From positions 43,121,652-43,185,651 of the forward strand of contig JASWHV010000012.1 in assembly GCA_030760725.1 (NCBI GenBank): a stretch of DNA of 64,000 bases, in the 5' to 3' direction. The translations under genes and the position numbers were made by a program. This DNA comes from Neostapfia colusana. Taxonomy: Eukaryota > Streptophyta > Magnoliopsida > Poales > Poaceae. How positions within the stretch are numbered: position 1 is the first letter of the stretch; each line of letters starts with the position of its first letter. Of the stretch, positions 11,089-24,037 are shown in pieces. Under the pieces are notes generated by a model. That model was not told where the DNA came from and searched no databases. It worked only from the letters and a program-made list of their open reading frames with translations.

Positions 11089-14000
11089 CTACAGCAGCTT
11101 CAGCGTTTTCAACCGCTCCTCGTGCTCCGGCTCAAGCTTGGGAGCTGTGTAGTTGCCGTGAAGGTCTTCCACTACATATTCCTGCACAAGAGACACACAA
11201 GGTTGAGAAATGCAGCGTCCTTGCAAAATTAGCTGCATAAAGATCGATATGTTTAGATACTCGAATTCTTAGTATCTGAATGGAACATGCATTGTTTGAT
11301 GTTATAGGGAAGTGATTTGAGGAAGCTGCTTGCCTTTGTGAGCTCCCTTTTGGTCAAGATGTGATAATGTCTCTGCCAGATCCTTTGAACAGCCATAGTC
11401 GCGGCAAAGAAACCATAGGCGATGCCGAGGATGGCAAAAACGACGATGAAAACCAACACAAGGGCGAAGCATGCCTCTAAGGAAGCAGGCAGGCAGTCCA
11501 AGATACCCCAACCATAGCAGCAGTTGCGGCACCCAGCAAGGCATGGGTCTTGATTGTCACTGAAGGACGAGCAGTGCACTATCAACCCAAAAAAACCAAG
11601 CAGGACAAAGAAAACCACAACACCTACGTTTTCAGAGATATAATAGTTACCACACTAATAGTTCAGAATGCATACAAAAACAACACGGATGCTCTATGAG
11701 AATGAATACAAAAACAGATGATTACCTATGCAATAGTAAAATGGTATTGGATGCTTTGACAAGAAGCGGTCCCAGCCGTCACTGAAACTGTTTCGAAAAC
11801 TTCCATCTCTGTCTAGAAAGTATGCAATTGCACCAATTATAGTGATAGTCTGCAATAATGGAAATAGTTGTTTCACTGCCATGAACGTCAATTCAAAACA
11901 AAATGACCCAATATTGAAATAATATTTCTTACAGTACTTATGTCTTTTACAAATATTTGCCATACCACTATCTATCTAAGAGTTGAGTGGAACCGCAAAA
12001 AGTGAGTCCTTTTCATGATCAAATATCATGTAATGCAATGTTTACTACCAAAATGTGGATAATGAACGAAAAGTTCAGGTTTGGAGCCACGTCTGTTTAA
12101 CTGGACAAGCAAAAAAAAGCTGCCTCAAAAGGTGTACAGTAATGCATCCATAGTATAGTAGAACCTTAAAGTTGGACATCACAATTGACAAAGAGAACAT
12201 CTCTTGAGACAATTAAAGGATACTGGACTTCATTTTGTAAAAGAAGTAAAAGGAAAGTGTGTTCAAATATTTAAAACATACAAGTTGTACTGCAAGAAAC
12301 ACGAGGAAAACATCTCTTGCAACAAAGAGCCGGAGCTTCATTTTGCGCCATGAGTTATCCTCCCAAGTCTCCACTCGAAGATGAAACTGAGCTTTGCAAG
12401 TTGTGCAGTGCGAAAATGCAAATCCTTCCTACGAAGTAAGCACAGAACATCATAATCAGAACTAGTACATAACTTATTCTAATTTCACTCTATCTGACTA
12501 AAAACAACTTGATGAGGATAATTAAGATAACAGTGAATCATTCAATTCAGAGACCATAAATCAAACCTGGAAATCACTGGAGCAATGAGAATTGTTGAAG
12601 GTCACTAAAGAGCACAAGTTTAACCTAGGTTTTAATAGAAGTTGACATAGCTTGACTCTAAGTGGCACAGAAAATGCAGTCAGGACTCACATTCTACAAT
12701 TACCCTCCGAATCAAGCTGGAATAAGATTAGCTTGGAGACACTGGCTCAAGTTCTAACATGTAGTTTACTGCCAGTGCATGTCAAAACACTGATTCTGAT
12801 AACATCTTTGCAATGTCAGAATCTGCCATTTGAAAGGAAAATAAATGGTTAATTAAGCAGAGATCTGGGTCTTGTTCATTGTAGTATACAATATACTATC
12901 ACGAAAGGAATACAAAATCTAACATCTACACTGCACTGTTGTTCACTGGCCATTCTGTAATAGACAGAATCTGATAATGATAAACGGTATTCACCATGCA
13001 AGCCTTTAAGAATGCAAGACTCCAACCAGCCCGCCACTGCCTTATTTTGTATGATGCCTGCTGCATTCCCTCAATTATCTAAAGTAATAGTGTTGACAAT
13101 GATATTGAAAAGCCTGGCACAAAATCATGTGGTCAAGAAAAAATCATGTGGGCATACCTTAACTGACCGCCAGTGGTCGAGGCAAGAACGGTGAACAAAC
13201 TGTTGAGTTCCCTTGCACATGCAAGGTGATATTAGTTCATCACCTGCAGCTAAAAAATGAAATCATGAGCTTCTGGTCAGACCAATTGTTGGTATACAGG
13301 AAAAGGAGGTACTCAACAAAGGATCATTCCTATGGGCTCAACTACAAAAGATAAACAAAACAAACAAACAACAACAAAACATTTGTCTCAAGCATGTTGA
13401 GGTAGGCTAAATATGAAAACTGGGTTTCATATCCATAGGAATGTCTAGTTTTGATGCTGGCTCGCCAAGCCTATCACAACCCTCCTCCTTTACCCGGGCT
13501 TGGGACCGGCTATACCTAGAAAGGCATAGGCGGAGTTCTCAACTACAAAAGATAAAGAAAAAAAATAAAATCAAACATTGCCCAATGTATATCCTAATGC
13601 ATGGGATTGCTTTCGTGTTCATCAAACTATTAGGTTCATAGGTTGAACTGTGGAATGTTTTCATTCATTTTGTACAAAATGCCAACTTTCTTTTCCTGTA
13701 ATTTGCTGACAGAACTATCACTGGTGTTGGCGTTAGTCAATAATAACATAACAGATCTTCTCCAGGACAATTATTAAATTAGTTACACCATGTTAGATGT
13801 TGATACTACAACAAAGCAAATACATACTTTGATTTCTACTCTACAAAAGAGCATAGGGCCAGCAACAACCTTCTGTAAGTTAGCCAGCTGGGCATCTTTC
13901 TTGTATCTGGTATGGTTCAGATCAGATATCATTCTAATTCCATTTTGATTGGATATGTTCTATGACCAAATCATAGTGTAAAATTTAGTAGACAAAACTG

Positions 14001-14385
14001 TTTTTACATTAAAAGACCAAGTGAGCATGAAACAGAGCTACGAACATGCTTCTTTTTTAATCTTGCTACAATCAGCTTGGAAAGTTGCCATCTGATAAAA
14101 GCATCCCCAAATTGAAATAGCTGATAAGGTGAGCTAACAGGTACAATAAAATTGTATGAGGTAACATTTTGGATCATCACCTATCTCAGACTCGGCCTCT
14201 AGACAAATGCGGCAGCACGCAGCAGAAGAGCCATCAGCCTCCTCATCCTCGATCTCGAGTGGGATCACAGTTGCTGGCTTTGGCGGTGACAGAAGCGCCG
14301 ATGGCTCTGCCTCCATGTTCTCCCTCCCAAGCAGAGGGTCGGAGTCATTGGGGGTCATCTCTTCCAGCTCCTGGTTCCTATCCAT
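11089..14385 (-). CDS. RING-CH (MARCH-like) membrane E3 ubiquitin ligase, six coding exons
   Basis: Coding exons on the minus strand are 14385-14181, 13243-13158, 12428-12282, 11849-11726, 11623-11334 and 11181-11089. All phases agree, and the total is 314 codons plus stop. The acidic N-terminus is followed by a RING-CH zinc finger with C58, C61, C76, C78, H86, C89, C105 and C108 (the C4HC3 order). Hydrophobic segments at about 132-158, 188-205 and 238-262 suggest three membrane spans. The C-terminus, YTAPKLEPEHEERLKTLKLL, is characteristic of this plant family. Members transfer ubiquitin to membrane proteins in the endomembrane system. The fifth intron uses a GC donor (AAAG followed by GCAAGC) with a normal AG acceptor. 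The gene looks intact. A SINE sits in the first coding intron. Confidence 0.93.
13337..13556 (-). mobile_element. SINE with 19-bp target duplication, in a RING-CH intron
   Basis: The body is 13356-13537 (182 bp). Perfect 19-bp direct repeats (CTCAACTACAAAAGATAAA) flank it at 13337-13355 and 13538-13556. Read on the minus strand, it begins AACTCCGCCTATGCC, contains GGTCCCAAGCCC (compatible with a degenerate B box) and ends in a TTG-rich tail. These are the marks of an RNA-mediated insertion of a plant SINE with a TTG tail, as in TS-type SINEs. It lies in the same direction as the host gene. Confidence 0.82.
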
Positions 14386-14412
14386 TCCGTGGCAGCTCTT
14401 CTCTTTCTCTAG

Positions 14413-15190
14413 CCTTCACTGCAAACAATTTAACCACCACATCAACCAAGATACACTGCATTTGTGAAACTAGTTACAGCTTGAGTCACCACGAGAAGCA
14501 TTGCCTTATGATGCAAGATAATTTGCCTTATTTGGAGTAAAACCATGACTCCGAAGTCAAAGGTCCTAACAAAGTGGGGGTCCCAAGTTGAACAATTGAC
14601 TAAACGAACCATATAACTTAAGCTGTACTTGTACAGTTCTACAAGACTTGGTCCGAGGTACTTACTACTCGCGGACCAACATTGTACGTGAGAAGAGGTC
14701 AAGTGCTACCGAGAATTACAATGAACCAATGAAAAGTTCGGGTTTACACCAAACTCACGTACACAAATCGGGTTTTGGGGTTGAAGTATTTCTAAATCAA
14801 AGTCCGATGTTCAACGCGAAAGGAAAGGCGCCTCAGCTGTTAAACTTCCATTAGGAAGAACTAACCATGAACGAAATAAAAAAAAAAGATTCCAGGCCAC
14901 AAGAACCGAAGGACCGGATCAGCAAATCGGTCACAACCAAATCCGAAATTGCCAACGAAAAAAAGGAATACCAGAGCTGGATCACTAAATCGCACCAATT
15001 GCGACGGAAATCCACCTCGACCTCGCAACGAAGAGGAGCGCCAACCCACAGACGGGTGCGCTACGAGACCAGATACTCGAGAACCCCAGCCCCGGGCCAG
15101 GACGCAACCGAATCCTTTATCCGTGCTCCAAAAGAGAACAGACGGAAAAGGGGGGAAGAGAAATCAGAGACGCGGAAACCGGAAACTCAC
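14413..15190 (-). other. 5'-UTR intron of the RING-CH gene
   Basis: On the minus strand a good donor (CTCGTG followed by GTGAGT, GT at 15190-15189) and an acceptor (TTGTTTGCAG near 14420) bracket this stretch. The acceptor lies about 35 nt upstream of the start codon. The exon upstream is GC- and CT-rich, like grass 5' leaders. Inferred from splice signals. Confidence 0.6.
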
Positions 15191-15400
15191 CACGAGAGAG
15201 GAACCGCGCTCCAGCCGCGACCAGAGGCCAGCACAACGGCGCGACGAGCAGGAAAGGGCGACGGAACCCTACCCCCCTGCGGAAGCTCGCCTCTCTTGTT
15301 CGTGGGAGGGTCTCGGGGAAAACCGAATAATACCAGACGTGGAGGTGGCGATCGAGAAAGTGGTGGGATTATTTCTCCATGAAGGACCTTGACGAAAAGA
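15191..15400 (-). other. predicted non-coding first exon of the RING-CH gene
   Basis: GC-rich leader exon upstream of the UTR intron. Its 5' edge is uncertain. A TGGGCC element (site II type) lies on the minus strand near 15440. The MULE begins at 15498, so the gene's own proximal promoter is about 100 bp long. Confidence 0.5.
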
Positions 15401-15497
15401 TAACGTGTTAGTGACCAAATGGCCAAATATGTGCAATTCCGAGGCCCAAACGTAGAGGTCTTCGAACCAAATGAACCCAACGATGTTCACCAACACA

Positions 15498-15712
15498 GAA
15501 TTTTTTTTATTTTTAGCACTGTAGAGAACTATTTAATAACATCTAAATTTTTTATTTTCAGAAATAGCAACCGTCTCGTCCACGGCGTGGACATCCTGTC
15601 ATCCACGCCGGTGTTGTCCGCGCCGTGGACGACACCAGCCCACGTGAAATTTACATCGGCCCAACAGTCACGTGTCCTGTCGTCCATAACTCGTCCACGC
15701 CGTGGACGACAG
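15498..15712 (+). repeat. MULE left terminal inverted repeat
   Basis: It begins with an AT-rich part (TTAGCACTGT, then AATAACA, then TTTTCAGAAATA), followed by a GC-rich part with palindromic GTCCACGGCGTGGAC, ATCCACGCCG and GTCCACGCCGTGGACGAC copies. The right end has the same order in reverse complement with moderate divergence. The GC-rich palindromes end about 10 bp before a TATA box. Confidence 0.8.
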
Positions 15713-15718
15713 AATATC

Positions 15719-15728
15719 CTATATAATC
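15719..15728 (+). promoter_or_regulatory. TATA box of the MULE transposase gene
   Basis: CTATATAATC lies directly inside the left terminal repeat, about 10 bp after the last GTGGACGAC palindrome. The same arrangement recurs upstream of two other genes in this element. Confidence 0.6.
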
Positions 15729-16549
15729 CAGCCGCCCGGAGAGGTTTCTCCCCACATCTAAACAAACAAGCAAAGCACAAAAGAGCCGAAAAGGAAGAGG
15801 ATAAGAGAAGAAAAGAGAAGAAAAAAGAAAAGAAAAAAGAAAAAAGAAAAAAGTTTAATCTTTTAAAAGGATATTACATTTTTGAAATTACTTATAGTAA
15901 TTGTGCATTTTAGATAATTTAGATTTAAATAATAGTTTAAACTAAGTTTAGTTTCTATTTTACGTTTTAGTGTTTAACTTAGTTTTTATTTAGTATTAGG
16001 ATTTATTTAGTTTGTAATCTAGATTTTATATTAGTTTAAACTTTAGTTTATGTTATTTTTAATTAGTTTTTGAGATCTTGTTTCGGACTTTTAGTTATAA
16101 TCTAGTTTAGTTTCTATTTAGGATTTTAGCTTAGTTTTAATTTATGTTTAGCTTAGTTTTAATTTTTTTAAAACTTTTTCTTATTTTGATTAGGTTTAGT
16201 TTAGTTATAATTTTGATTAGGTTTATTTTGATTAGGTTAAGTTTGGTTATAATTTTGGAATTTAAGTTAGTTTTGGTCTTCTATGTTAAAATTTAGATTC
16301 AAAATTTAGGATTTTAGATTTAAATTTTATGTTAAGTTTAGTTCTAATTTAGGATTTTTAGGTTTTGTTTGATTTGAATTTAAGAATTATGGTTAGTTTA
16401 TAGTTAAGTATAGTATGTTTTAAATATAGTTTTATGTTAATTTTTTTAAACATCGTACATATCAGATTTTAACACAATTTATATTACATTAGGTGTATTT
16501 TAATTTTTTGTTACTATTCTTTTGCAATTATTAAATTATATATATACAT
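15729..16549 (+). other. AT-rich leader of the MULE transposase gene
   Basis: No coding capacity. After a purine-rich stretch (AAGAGAAGAAAA-type, 15785-15850), the sequence is dominated by diverged TTTAGTTTAGTT-like repeats. It is probably a 5' untranslated region with an intron. Confidence 0.45.
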
Positions 16550-19229
16550 ATGCTAGGTATGTCGAATAAAGTAAAATTTCAGATATTTTATGGAGATGGA
16601 CAAACTAACTATAATTCGAGTGGAGTAGATCTATCAGGACTCCCTTTTATGAATCAGGGAATACCTAGTCCAACGGAACGAATATTTATAGGTATATACA
16701 GATGGTTGCTGAAAGTTTTTAAACTGAGTGAGGATGAATATGAGTTAAAAATAAACGGAGTTATCAGCCATTCAAGTGAGTACCATTATTGGAAACTATT
16801 GTCGCTAAATGGAACACCCGTGTGGCGTGCTTATGTTGCAAGTGCTCTGTAATATGGGTGACCTCTAGTACTCCTTATTCGGATTGAAGCCAAGGAAGTA
16901 ATCGACGAGACGCAGAACAAAAATAATGACTAGGAAGATAATGATGGTGGTGATGTCGAAAAGGATGACTATAATGAAGTGTCGCATACTATTATTCCTG
17001 AGGTAACTGGTCAAGCAGATGAAGGAGAGCATATAGAACATATAGTTCATCAGATGGTTGTTGAGGATAGGGATTATAATAATGTTCCTGAATACGATTC
17101 ATCTTACGAGGAAGATCAACCTTCTGTCCCTACCGATTGGAGTCATCCAAATTTTGAAAACCTAAGAGTCACCGAAGGGTATCATTTGTCGTTGGATTAC
17201 CACGGCAATACGATAACAGCGGGGTCTCTTTTCAAAAATAAAGAAGCTTTGCAAGATGCTGTTAAGTACTGGTCTCTTTCAGTGAAAATATCATTTAAGG
17301 TTTATCGATCCACTAAGAAACTTTATGATGTCGGATGCTTATCAACCAGTTGTCCGTTTCGTGTTCGCGGATATGCAGAGAAACGGAGTGGCTTTTGGAA
17401 GCGTTCTATTGTGATTGATCATGCGTGTGAGTTACAACATATTGAAAAATGCAATACTGCTCTTACATTGCAGTTTGTCTCAAATCACATGTATGCTCGT
17501 GTGGTTGATAATATTTCTTTTGAGGCTAAATCTATTATCAACACAATTGAGTAAGATTTTAAGTACACAATAAATTATTCCAAAGCTTGGAAGGTGAAAT
17601 AGAAGGTTATTGAGACAAGATTTGGTACTTATGAAGCATCTTATGATAATTTTCCGAAGTTACTTCATACTATCAAAAGTCAGAATGTTGGCACGTCTGT
17701 TGGTATCGTGGATGTTCCAAACCCCCGACATCCTGTGAAACTTATTCTTCACCGTGCATTCTTTTTACTAGGTCAATGCATAAACGCATTTCGATATTGT
17801 AGGCCCATTCTGTGTATGGATGGTACGTTCCTAACAGGAAAGTACAAAGATCAAATTCTAACAGCTATTGGAGTTGATGGCGATAATCAAATTTTACCTG
17901 TGACCTTTGCATTTGTGAAAAGTGAAAATGCTGATAGTTGGTACTGGTTTCTGAAACGGGTTAGAGTTGATGTAGTGCAAGGCCGATAAAATGTATGTGT
18001 CATACACGACCATCACGCTAGTTTGTTGAAGGCAATAACGAATATCAAATACGGTTGCGCAGAGAGCTCTCTACCACCATTTTGGCCGGATATAGAATCA
18101 AGGTGGTGTATGAGGCACTTGGGTGCAAATTTTTACAGTCACTTCAAGAACAAACAACTTATGAACATGTTTAAGTGTGTCTGTAGTCAGAATCAAGAGA
18201 GAAAGTTCAATGCTTTGTGGCGTCGTTTTGATGAGCTCGCAAATAAACAAACCGAGGCGGTACTTGGACGGGATAGTAATGAAGACACCTCTGAACCACT
18301 CTCCACCGTTCCTTCAACCGAACATACTATATCTCGTAGGGCTGGATCATCTATCAGATGTTTCTCACATTGGATTCATAATGAGCCGAAAGAGAAATGG
18401 TCGTTATTATATGACACACATGGTGCTAGGTATGGAATTATGACAACTAATTTAGCCGAGGTATGTAATTATTTGTTATACTTTAAATTTATCTTAACAA
18501 TGGTAGTACTACAAATTAATGCAAGTTTCGTATAGGTCTACAACATTGTCCTACGTGGGTCAAGAGTTTTACCACTGGTTGGTATTGTTGAAGAAATCTT
18601 GAACGAAATGATGAAGTACTTTCATGAGCGTTTTGCAAAAGTTTCTCTATTGATGGCTGATGCTAATTTAGTCTTCTCAAAATTTGTTTGTGACTACATG
18701 GACGAGAAGATTAAAAAGGCTCACTTGCATAGTGTCAAACAAACTGGAACTGTGCAGAACAGATTTGAGATCACATGCAGAGACAGAGGCAGACGTTGTG
18801 CCACAACTGAACGGATTGTGCATGAGTGTGTTCTTCATAAGAACTCTGTCATATGCACATGTATGAATCCAAAGCTCCTTGATAGAACTTGTTCTTATGT
18901 CATTGTTGCCTGCAGTCGGAGTCAATTATCTCCAACTATATATGTGTCACAATATTTTTTAAGGAGACTTTGCACACAACCTGGCACGCAAAGATATTTG
19001 GTTACCGGATTTTTGGTGCATTCACCAACGATCCTGGACCACAATTCGAAAAGGCCCTGATTATCTGAGGTTGAAGCAGACTCGTGGCCGGCATAAAACT
19101 CGACGTATAAGAAATGATATGGATGAGTGCTCATCGTCGCAACAAGTGAGATGTAGCAACTATAACGAAGTTGACCACAATTACAAGAATTGCGTTCGGC
19201 GTAATGTTCCGGGAGCAGCAGAAGCGTGA
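16550..19229 (+). pseudogene. MuDR-type MULE transposase, degenerate
   Basis: The open start at 16550 encodes a PB1-like N-terminal segment (FQIFYGDGQTNYNSSG). About 17130-17550 is a MuDR DNA-binding domain (FKNKEALQDAVKYWSL, CPFRVRGYAEK). About 17700-18240 is the MULE catalytic domain (CMDGTFLTGKY, SENADSWYWFLKRVR, WCMRHLGANF). A 75-bp intron at 18461-18535 is supported by frame continuity (LAE to VYN). A SWIM-type zinc finger follows at about 18850-18910 (CTCMNPKLLDRTCSY; the final His is replaced by Tyr). A degraded zinc knuckle near 19160 precedes the stop at 19227-19229. Several in-frame stops (for example at 16850, 17552 and 17986) and a frameshift near 19050 show it is inactive. Confidence 0.85.
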
Positions 19230-19972
19230 CTTTCAGGAAATCTATATGACTGGCGGTGACCTCGTGCTCGTCACTCACGGCAGGATAATCAATGATTTGG
19301 TTTGTAATCTTTTCGATGTAACGTCATCATGTATTACGAATTTTGTTGTTTAAGAACAATATCGTTGGTTAAGAATTTACATAAGTTCATAATGACTAAT
19401 AATTTAATATACAGTTACATAAGTTCATAATGACTAGCAATTTAAAATATTTTAAACCTGTAGCCATGGATGCGAGTGACAGTGGCACTTACAAGCTCTT
19501 GGACGCTCAATTCGACGCTCGACACCGCTCGTACTTGAGCAGTGTTCGAGGAGTCAAACTTACCACGTTGCGACCTAGGGTGCCGAAGACGCTGTTACAC
19601 CTGGACGATAGATGGATTGACAGGTAAAATTTTTTATAATTAAATAGTCCAAAAAATGTTAGATTGTTTGGTAGTAATTTGATATCATGTACTGGAGGTT
19701 GAGTGCAGCGGGGCTCCTACCACTATGTAGGATGTTGGAGCCCCAGGTATTGGAACGGTCTAAAGAAAAGTCCACGCGACTAACCTATGACCGTTCCCTA
19801 CTTACTGCGTTGGTCGTCCGATGGAGACCGGAGACACACACTTTCCACATGCCTTGTGGTGAGATGAAAGTCACGCTCCAGGACGTGTTGTACCTGTTAG
19901 GACTTTCGCTCGCAGGGCAGCCGTTTGTAGGCCAGACTTGTCGGACACATGGCGTGAGGACCTACAGACTCA

Positions 19973-22900
19973 TGTCACACCTGGTTTCTCCAAAGAGCAA
20001 CCGAGTGAATATCACATGTATGCCAGGATCATTTTCTCATACATGTAACGACAAATAGTGAAGCATCATTATATTACAAGCCAAGTGTTTAAATATAAAT
20101 AAGTCTTACATAGCATACATCTCGATGGACGATAATATGTTCATAACATGTAAATAAAACAGCAGCAGAATATAAATCTTGTAAGCTCCGTCACAGGCGT
20201 TGCCCGGGGGACTCCGTGAACCTAGAATCCTTCTTCTGGTCCGAAGTCTTGGTCATTGAACACCACATCATCCCCTTGACCTGAGCAGCAATTTAAACCA
20301 ACAGAAAAGCAAGCTTGAGTACCGTTGGTACTCAGCAAGTGTGGGAAAGTTATGTCATGCATGGCTAGAGCAAGGAGAGGTTGAACTCATGGTTAAAGCA
20401 CTACGCAAATAATACCTATCACCTTAGCTTATAAGCACCTACTTTACTACATAGGTGAAATGGTCCTAATCCCTCAACCCATCATCAGTATCAAGTAAAC
20501 ATAGTCTCATCTCCAATGTTAAGCTTCCCGCTTAACATCCTCAACTTCCCGATCCATCATCCTCTAATCATGAATAAGTCCAAGCCGCTCTTGACCGTGA
20601 GCACGACTGTCATGACAGTTTTGACTCTGCAGAGTTCGCACCACTGTACCCACATGTAGTGATTTCATCCCCCGTTGCCGGGTGGACTAGAAGAACCTCC
20701 ATTATGCCAGTTGCCGCGAACCACGTTCACACTTCCGAGGTGTGTAGCCAGGAGATCACTACGAGGCCTTTACAAAGGGATTTCCGACGAGCGTGGGCCC
20801 ACTGAGGTTTCACCCCTACCAGCATACAAGAGGCTCCAACCCCGCTGCAGTGGCCCCCTCTTGAGCCTTGCGGTTCATATGGTAGTCCAGCTGACACCTA
20901 TTCCCCGCACCATCCAAACACCCATACTACGCCGGAGATGCTCCTAATTAATTGGCCAAGCTGGCCCATCTCAGCATGTGGTTGGCACGGTAAAGCCAGG
21001 TTACATGCTCCATGAACGGGTCCTTAGGATCCAGGCAAGCACTAAACACAAACCCGAGTCTCGTGCACACAGCACCAACCAAAGCATCCAGCTTGCCTCG
21101 ATCCCTACGTCTACATAATTCATAACATCTCATTCAAGGGTAAAGTAAACAAGTTGATGATCTCATATCCCATTTATCCCATTCTAAGCATGGCTAAGCA
21201 TAAGTAGTATAAATGAATGACATAATAAATTAACTTCCAACCCAGCCTACAAGGAAGTAAGATAATGAAAATCTAGGGAAACTTCCTAGCATGGGTTCCA
21301 TATTTCAGTTGACAATGCAAATAATTCTAACTACACATCCTAGTATAGGATCAAAGTGGTCAAGGACACTTGCCTTCTTCCTGCTGCTCTGGGAATGAAA
21401 AGTCTTGATCTTGAAAGGTGAGAACCTGCTCTGGGGATGGTTCTACTCATGCAAATACACATAGCAAAACCAAACAATATTCCATAAGCCATAGTCCATA
21501 TTTCTACTCATGCAAATCACACATGCATACATATGAAAGTCATACACATATTTAAGTGTTGTGTTTACCCTAAATATGTTGATCCTAAGCATTCATGCAC
21601 TTTTAAACATATATATTATTTCTAGCTTTAATATTTAGATTCCTAAGTGCACACAATATATGAATTTCCAATTTGCACAACTTTTCTATATTGGGTAATA
21701 CACCTCTTAGCCACAAAATTTGTATAAAAGGTAACTTCCTACTCTAAATAGATTCTCAGATCTTCTACAAAATCTTAATTTGAAGTTTTGGATTTGGGGA
21801 CCTTATTTAGCATTTTCTAATTATGCATGCCTATTTTTCTACATTTTCAGATTTATTTTCTATGCCTAAAAGTGAACTTTAATATTAAAATAGTAAGATA
21901 TATCACCTAAACAGAATATGTTCTGATCTAAAATGTTCAATAAAATATCTTTGGACTTCCTCTCTGATGAGAATCAATTTAAATTTATTTTTACCCATTT
22001 TCAGAAATATTTTCTAGTCTAAAAATGAATTTCTACCAATAAAACAAAAACTAAATTCCTACAAAAATTTCTACTGTTCCAATTACCTAAACAGAACCTT
22101 TATAAGTTTTTACTACTCCTTTTTGGTTACTTAGATTCATTTTCCTACGTTTTAAATTTGTTTTATGCCTAAAGGGTATATTTCAGATATAAATTACAAA
22201 ACATCAATCCCATTGAGTTTAAAAGTATATTTCCCCTCTAAATTCAGATCTTAGATTGTTCTACCAATTTTCAACAGGGTTAGAATAATTAAACTGAACA
22301 TCCACCTATGTTTGAATTTTAAATCCTATTCACATATTCAATTTCCTAAAATTAATAACCCTCAGGGGCTGATGTGTAAATCCACACTGCTGTGGGGGCC
22401 CTCTTTCTCATTTTCTAAATTTTCAGGGGTCTAAGTGTGCAAAACAGGGAGGTCTTCCTAATTCTTATTAAGTGAAGGGGCTAAAATTGATTTTTAAATG
22501 AATTTACATGAATTTCTAAGGGTCCAGGGGCTAGATCAGAAGTTTCCGGGGCTAGCTCGTGTTTTCAGAGGTCCCCAGGGGGTAGCGCGTAAGATTACCA
22601 GCCTTTATAACGCGGGGCTGGCGTGGGCCGTTGGATTTAAAATAGACGGCTGAGATTATAACGCGAAGCCATACGGGTTAGATCTATTCCGGACCGCGTG
22701 ATTTAAAATGGACGGGCCTCAGGGGGCCACGTCGCCCTGGCCGTGTGCGGGCGGCGCTGCCCGGCGGCGCGTGGCGGCGATCTCGCCGGAGAGTTTCGGG
22801 TTTTCTTCTATGCTTCCTAAAACTTGGATTTCTTGGCATAGAACGGAAGAGAGGAGGTAGGGGATCTCACCTCGGGGTTTTTCTTGAGCTCGGAGGCCCT

Positions 22901-23521
22901 GGAAGGCGGTCGGCGACGAGGTTCGAGGGGAAAATGCGGCGGTGCTCACCGGAGCTGTGTCTAGAGCACAAAACACCGGGTCTCCTTCACCTGCAAGACT
23001 CCCCGGCGGCGGCAGGACGCACTACACGCATTAGATCGGAGAGAACGGACGGAGATCGAAAGAAAACGGCGATGGGAGCTTCGGTTCTCACCGGGAACTG
23101 AGGCGGGCCGATCGGGGAGGAAAAAGGGGCGGATTTCAGCGTTTAAATGGGCGAGGGAGGGCGGTGGGGTCGGTTGAGATGGTGCCGCATGCGTGGACTG
23201 GAGATCGCGGCTCTGGGTGCGCAGGATCCGGAGAGGGCGGGTGCGATCGGGCGCGGGAGCTCGGAAGAAAACCGGGTGGCGGTTGGAGACGAAGGTGCCG
23301 ACAGGTGGGTCTCGCGCGGCAGAGAGAGGGGGAGGGGGAAACAGCCGCGGGCTGTTGGGCCGGCTGAGGTGGGTTTCGGCCCACTGGCTATTTTTCTTTT
23401 TCCTTTTCCTTTTCTGTTTTGATTCAAATTTAAATTCCAGTTTGAATTTGAATTGTTTCACCACATGCATTACGTCCAAAAATTTTAAATTCCCCTATTT
23501 AACAGGTTTTGGGGTGTTACA
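19973..23521 (-). repeat. Tekay 3' LTR (left), full length
   Basis: 3549 bp, bounded by TG and CA on the element's strand. Apart from a segment at about 21096-23139 that is absent from the other LTR, the two copies are nearly identical, with scattered single-base differences, which suggests a young insertion. The segment unique to this LTR is AT-rich on its left and GC-rich on its right. Confidence 0.88.
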
Positions 23522-23566
23522 ACTCTACCCCCCTTAAAAGAAATCTCGTCCTCGAGATTTGTGACT

Positions 23567-24037
23567 CTAGGAAAACAGATCCGGGAACTGCGCCTTGAGC
23601 TCGTCTTCTCGCTCCCATGTGGCTTCTGATTCCGAGTGATGCTTCCACTGCACCTTGCACATTCGGATTCTTTTATTTCTTGTGAGGCGTTCCATTGTCT
23701 CCAAAATCTTAACCGGTTGCTCGGCATAAGAAAGATCCTCCCGTACGTCCACCTCATTCATGGGTAACATCTCTCCGGGTGTTCTTAAACATTTCTTGAG
23801 TTGTGATACATGGAATACATCGTGCACATCTGATAGGCGAGCCGGTAGTTCTAGTTGATATGCCACTTCGCCTTTCCTCTCCAGAACCTGGAAGGGTCCG
23901 ATGTATCGAGGTGATAACTTCCCTTTCACCTTGAACCGACGAAGCCCTCGGATAGGGGACACCTTGAGATAAACATAATCCCCCACGTTGAAAATGAGCT
24001 CTCTTCTCCGTACATCGGCATAGCTCTTTTGTCGGGT
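23567..24037 (-). pseudogene. Tekay integrase C-terminus with chromodomain-like tail
   Basis: Continues the pol frame after an in-frame TAG at 24040-24038. It has the integrase C-terminal GPFQVLERKGEVAYQLELP-type region, the DVFHVSQLKKC motif, and then a chromodomain-like end (PVKILETMERLTRNKRIRMC, KVQWKHHSESEATWERED). Chromovirus chromodomains direct integration to marked chromatin. The reading frame stops at 23567. Confidence 0.85.

Noticed and set aside
14867..15480. Long plus-strand and minus-strand open frames over the RING-CH 5' region
   Set aside because: They cover the predicted leader exon and UTR intron of the RING-CH gene. Composition is low-complexity basic and charged, with no family pattern.
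22719..23537. Several overlapping open frames on both strands in the Tekay LTR (repeated at 30335-30928)
   Set aside because: They lie in the GC-rich LTR part. The same frames reappear in the other LTR because the DNA is duplicated, and none has a domain.
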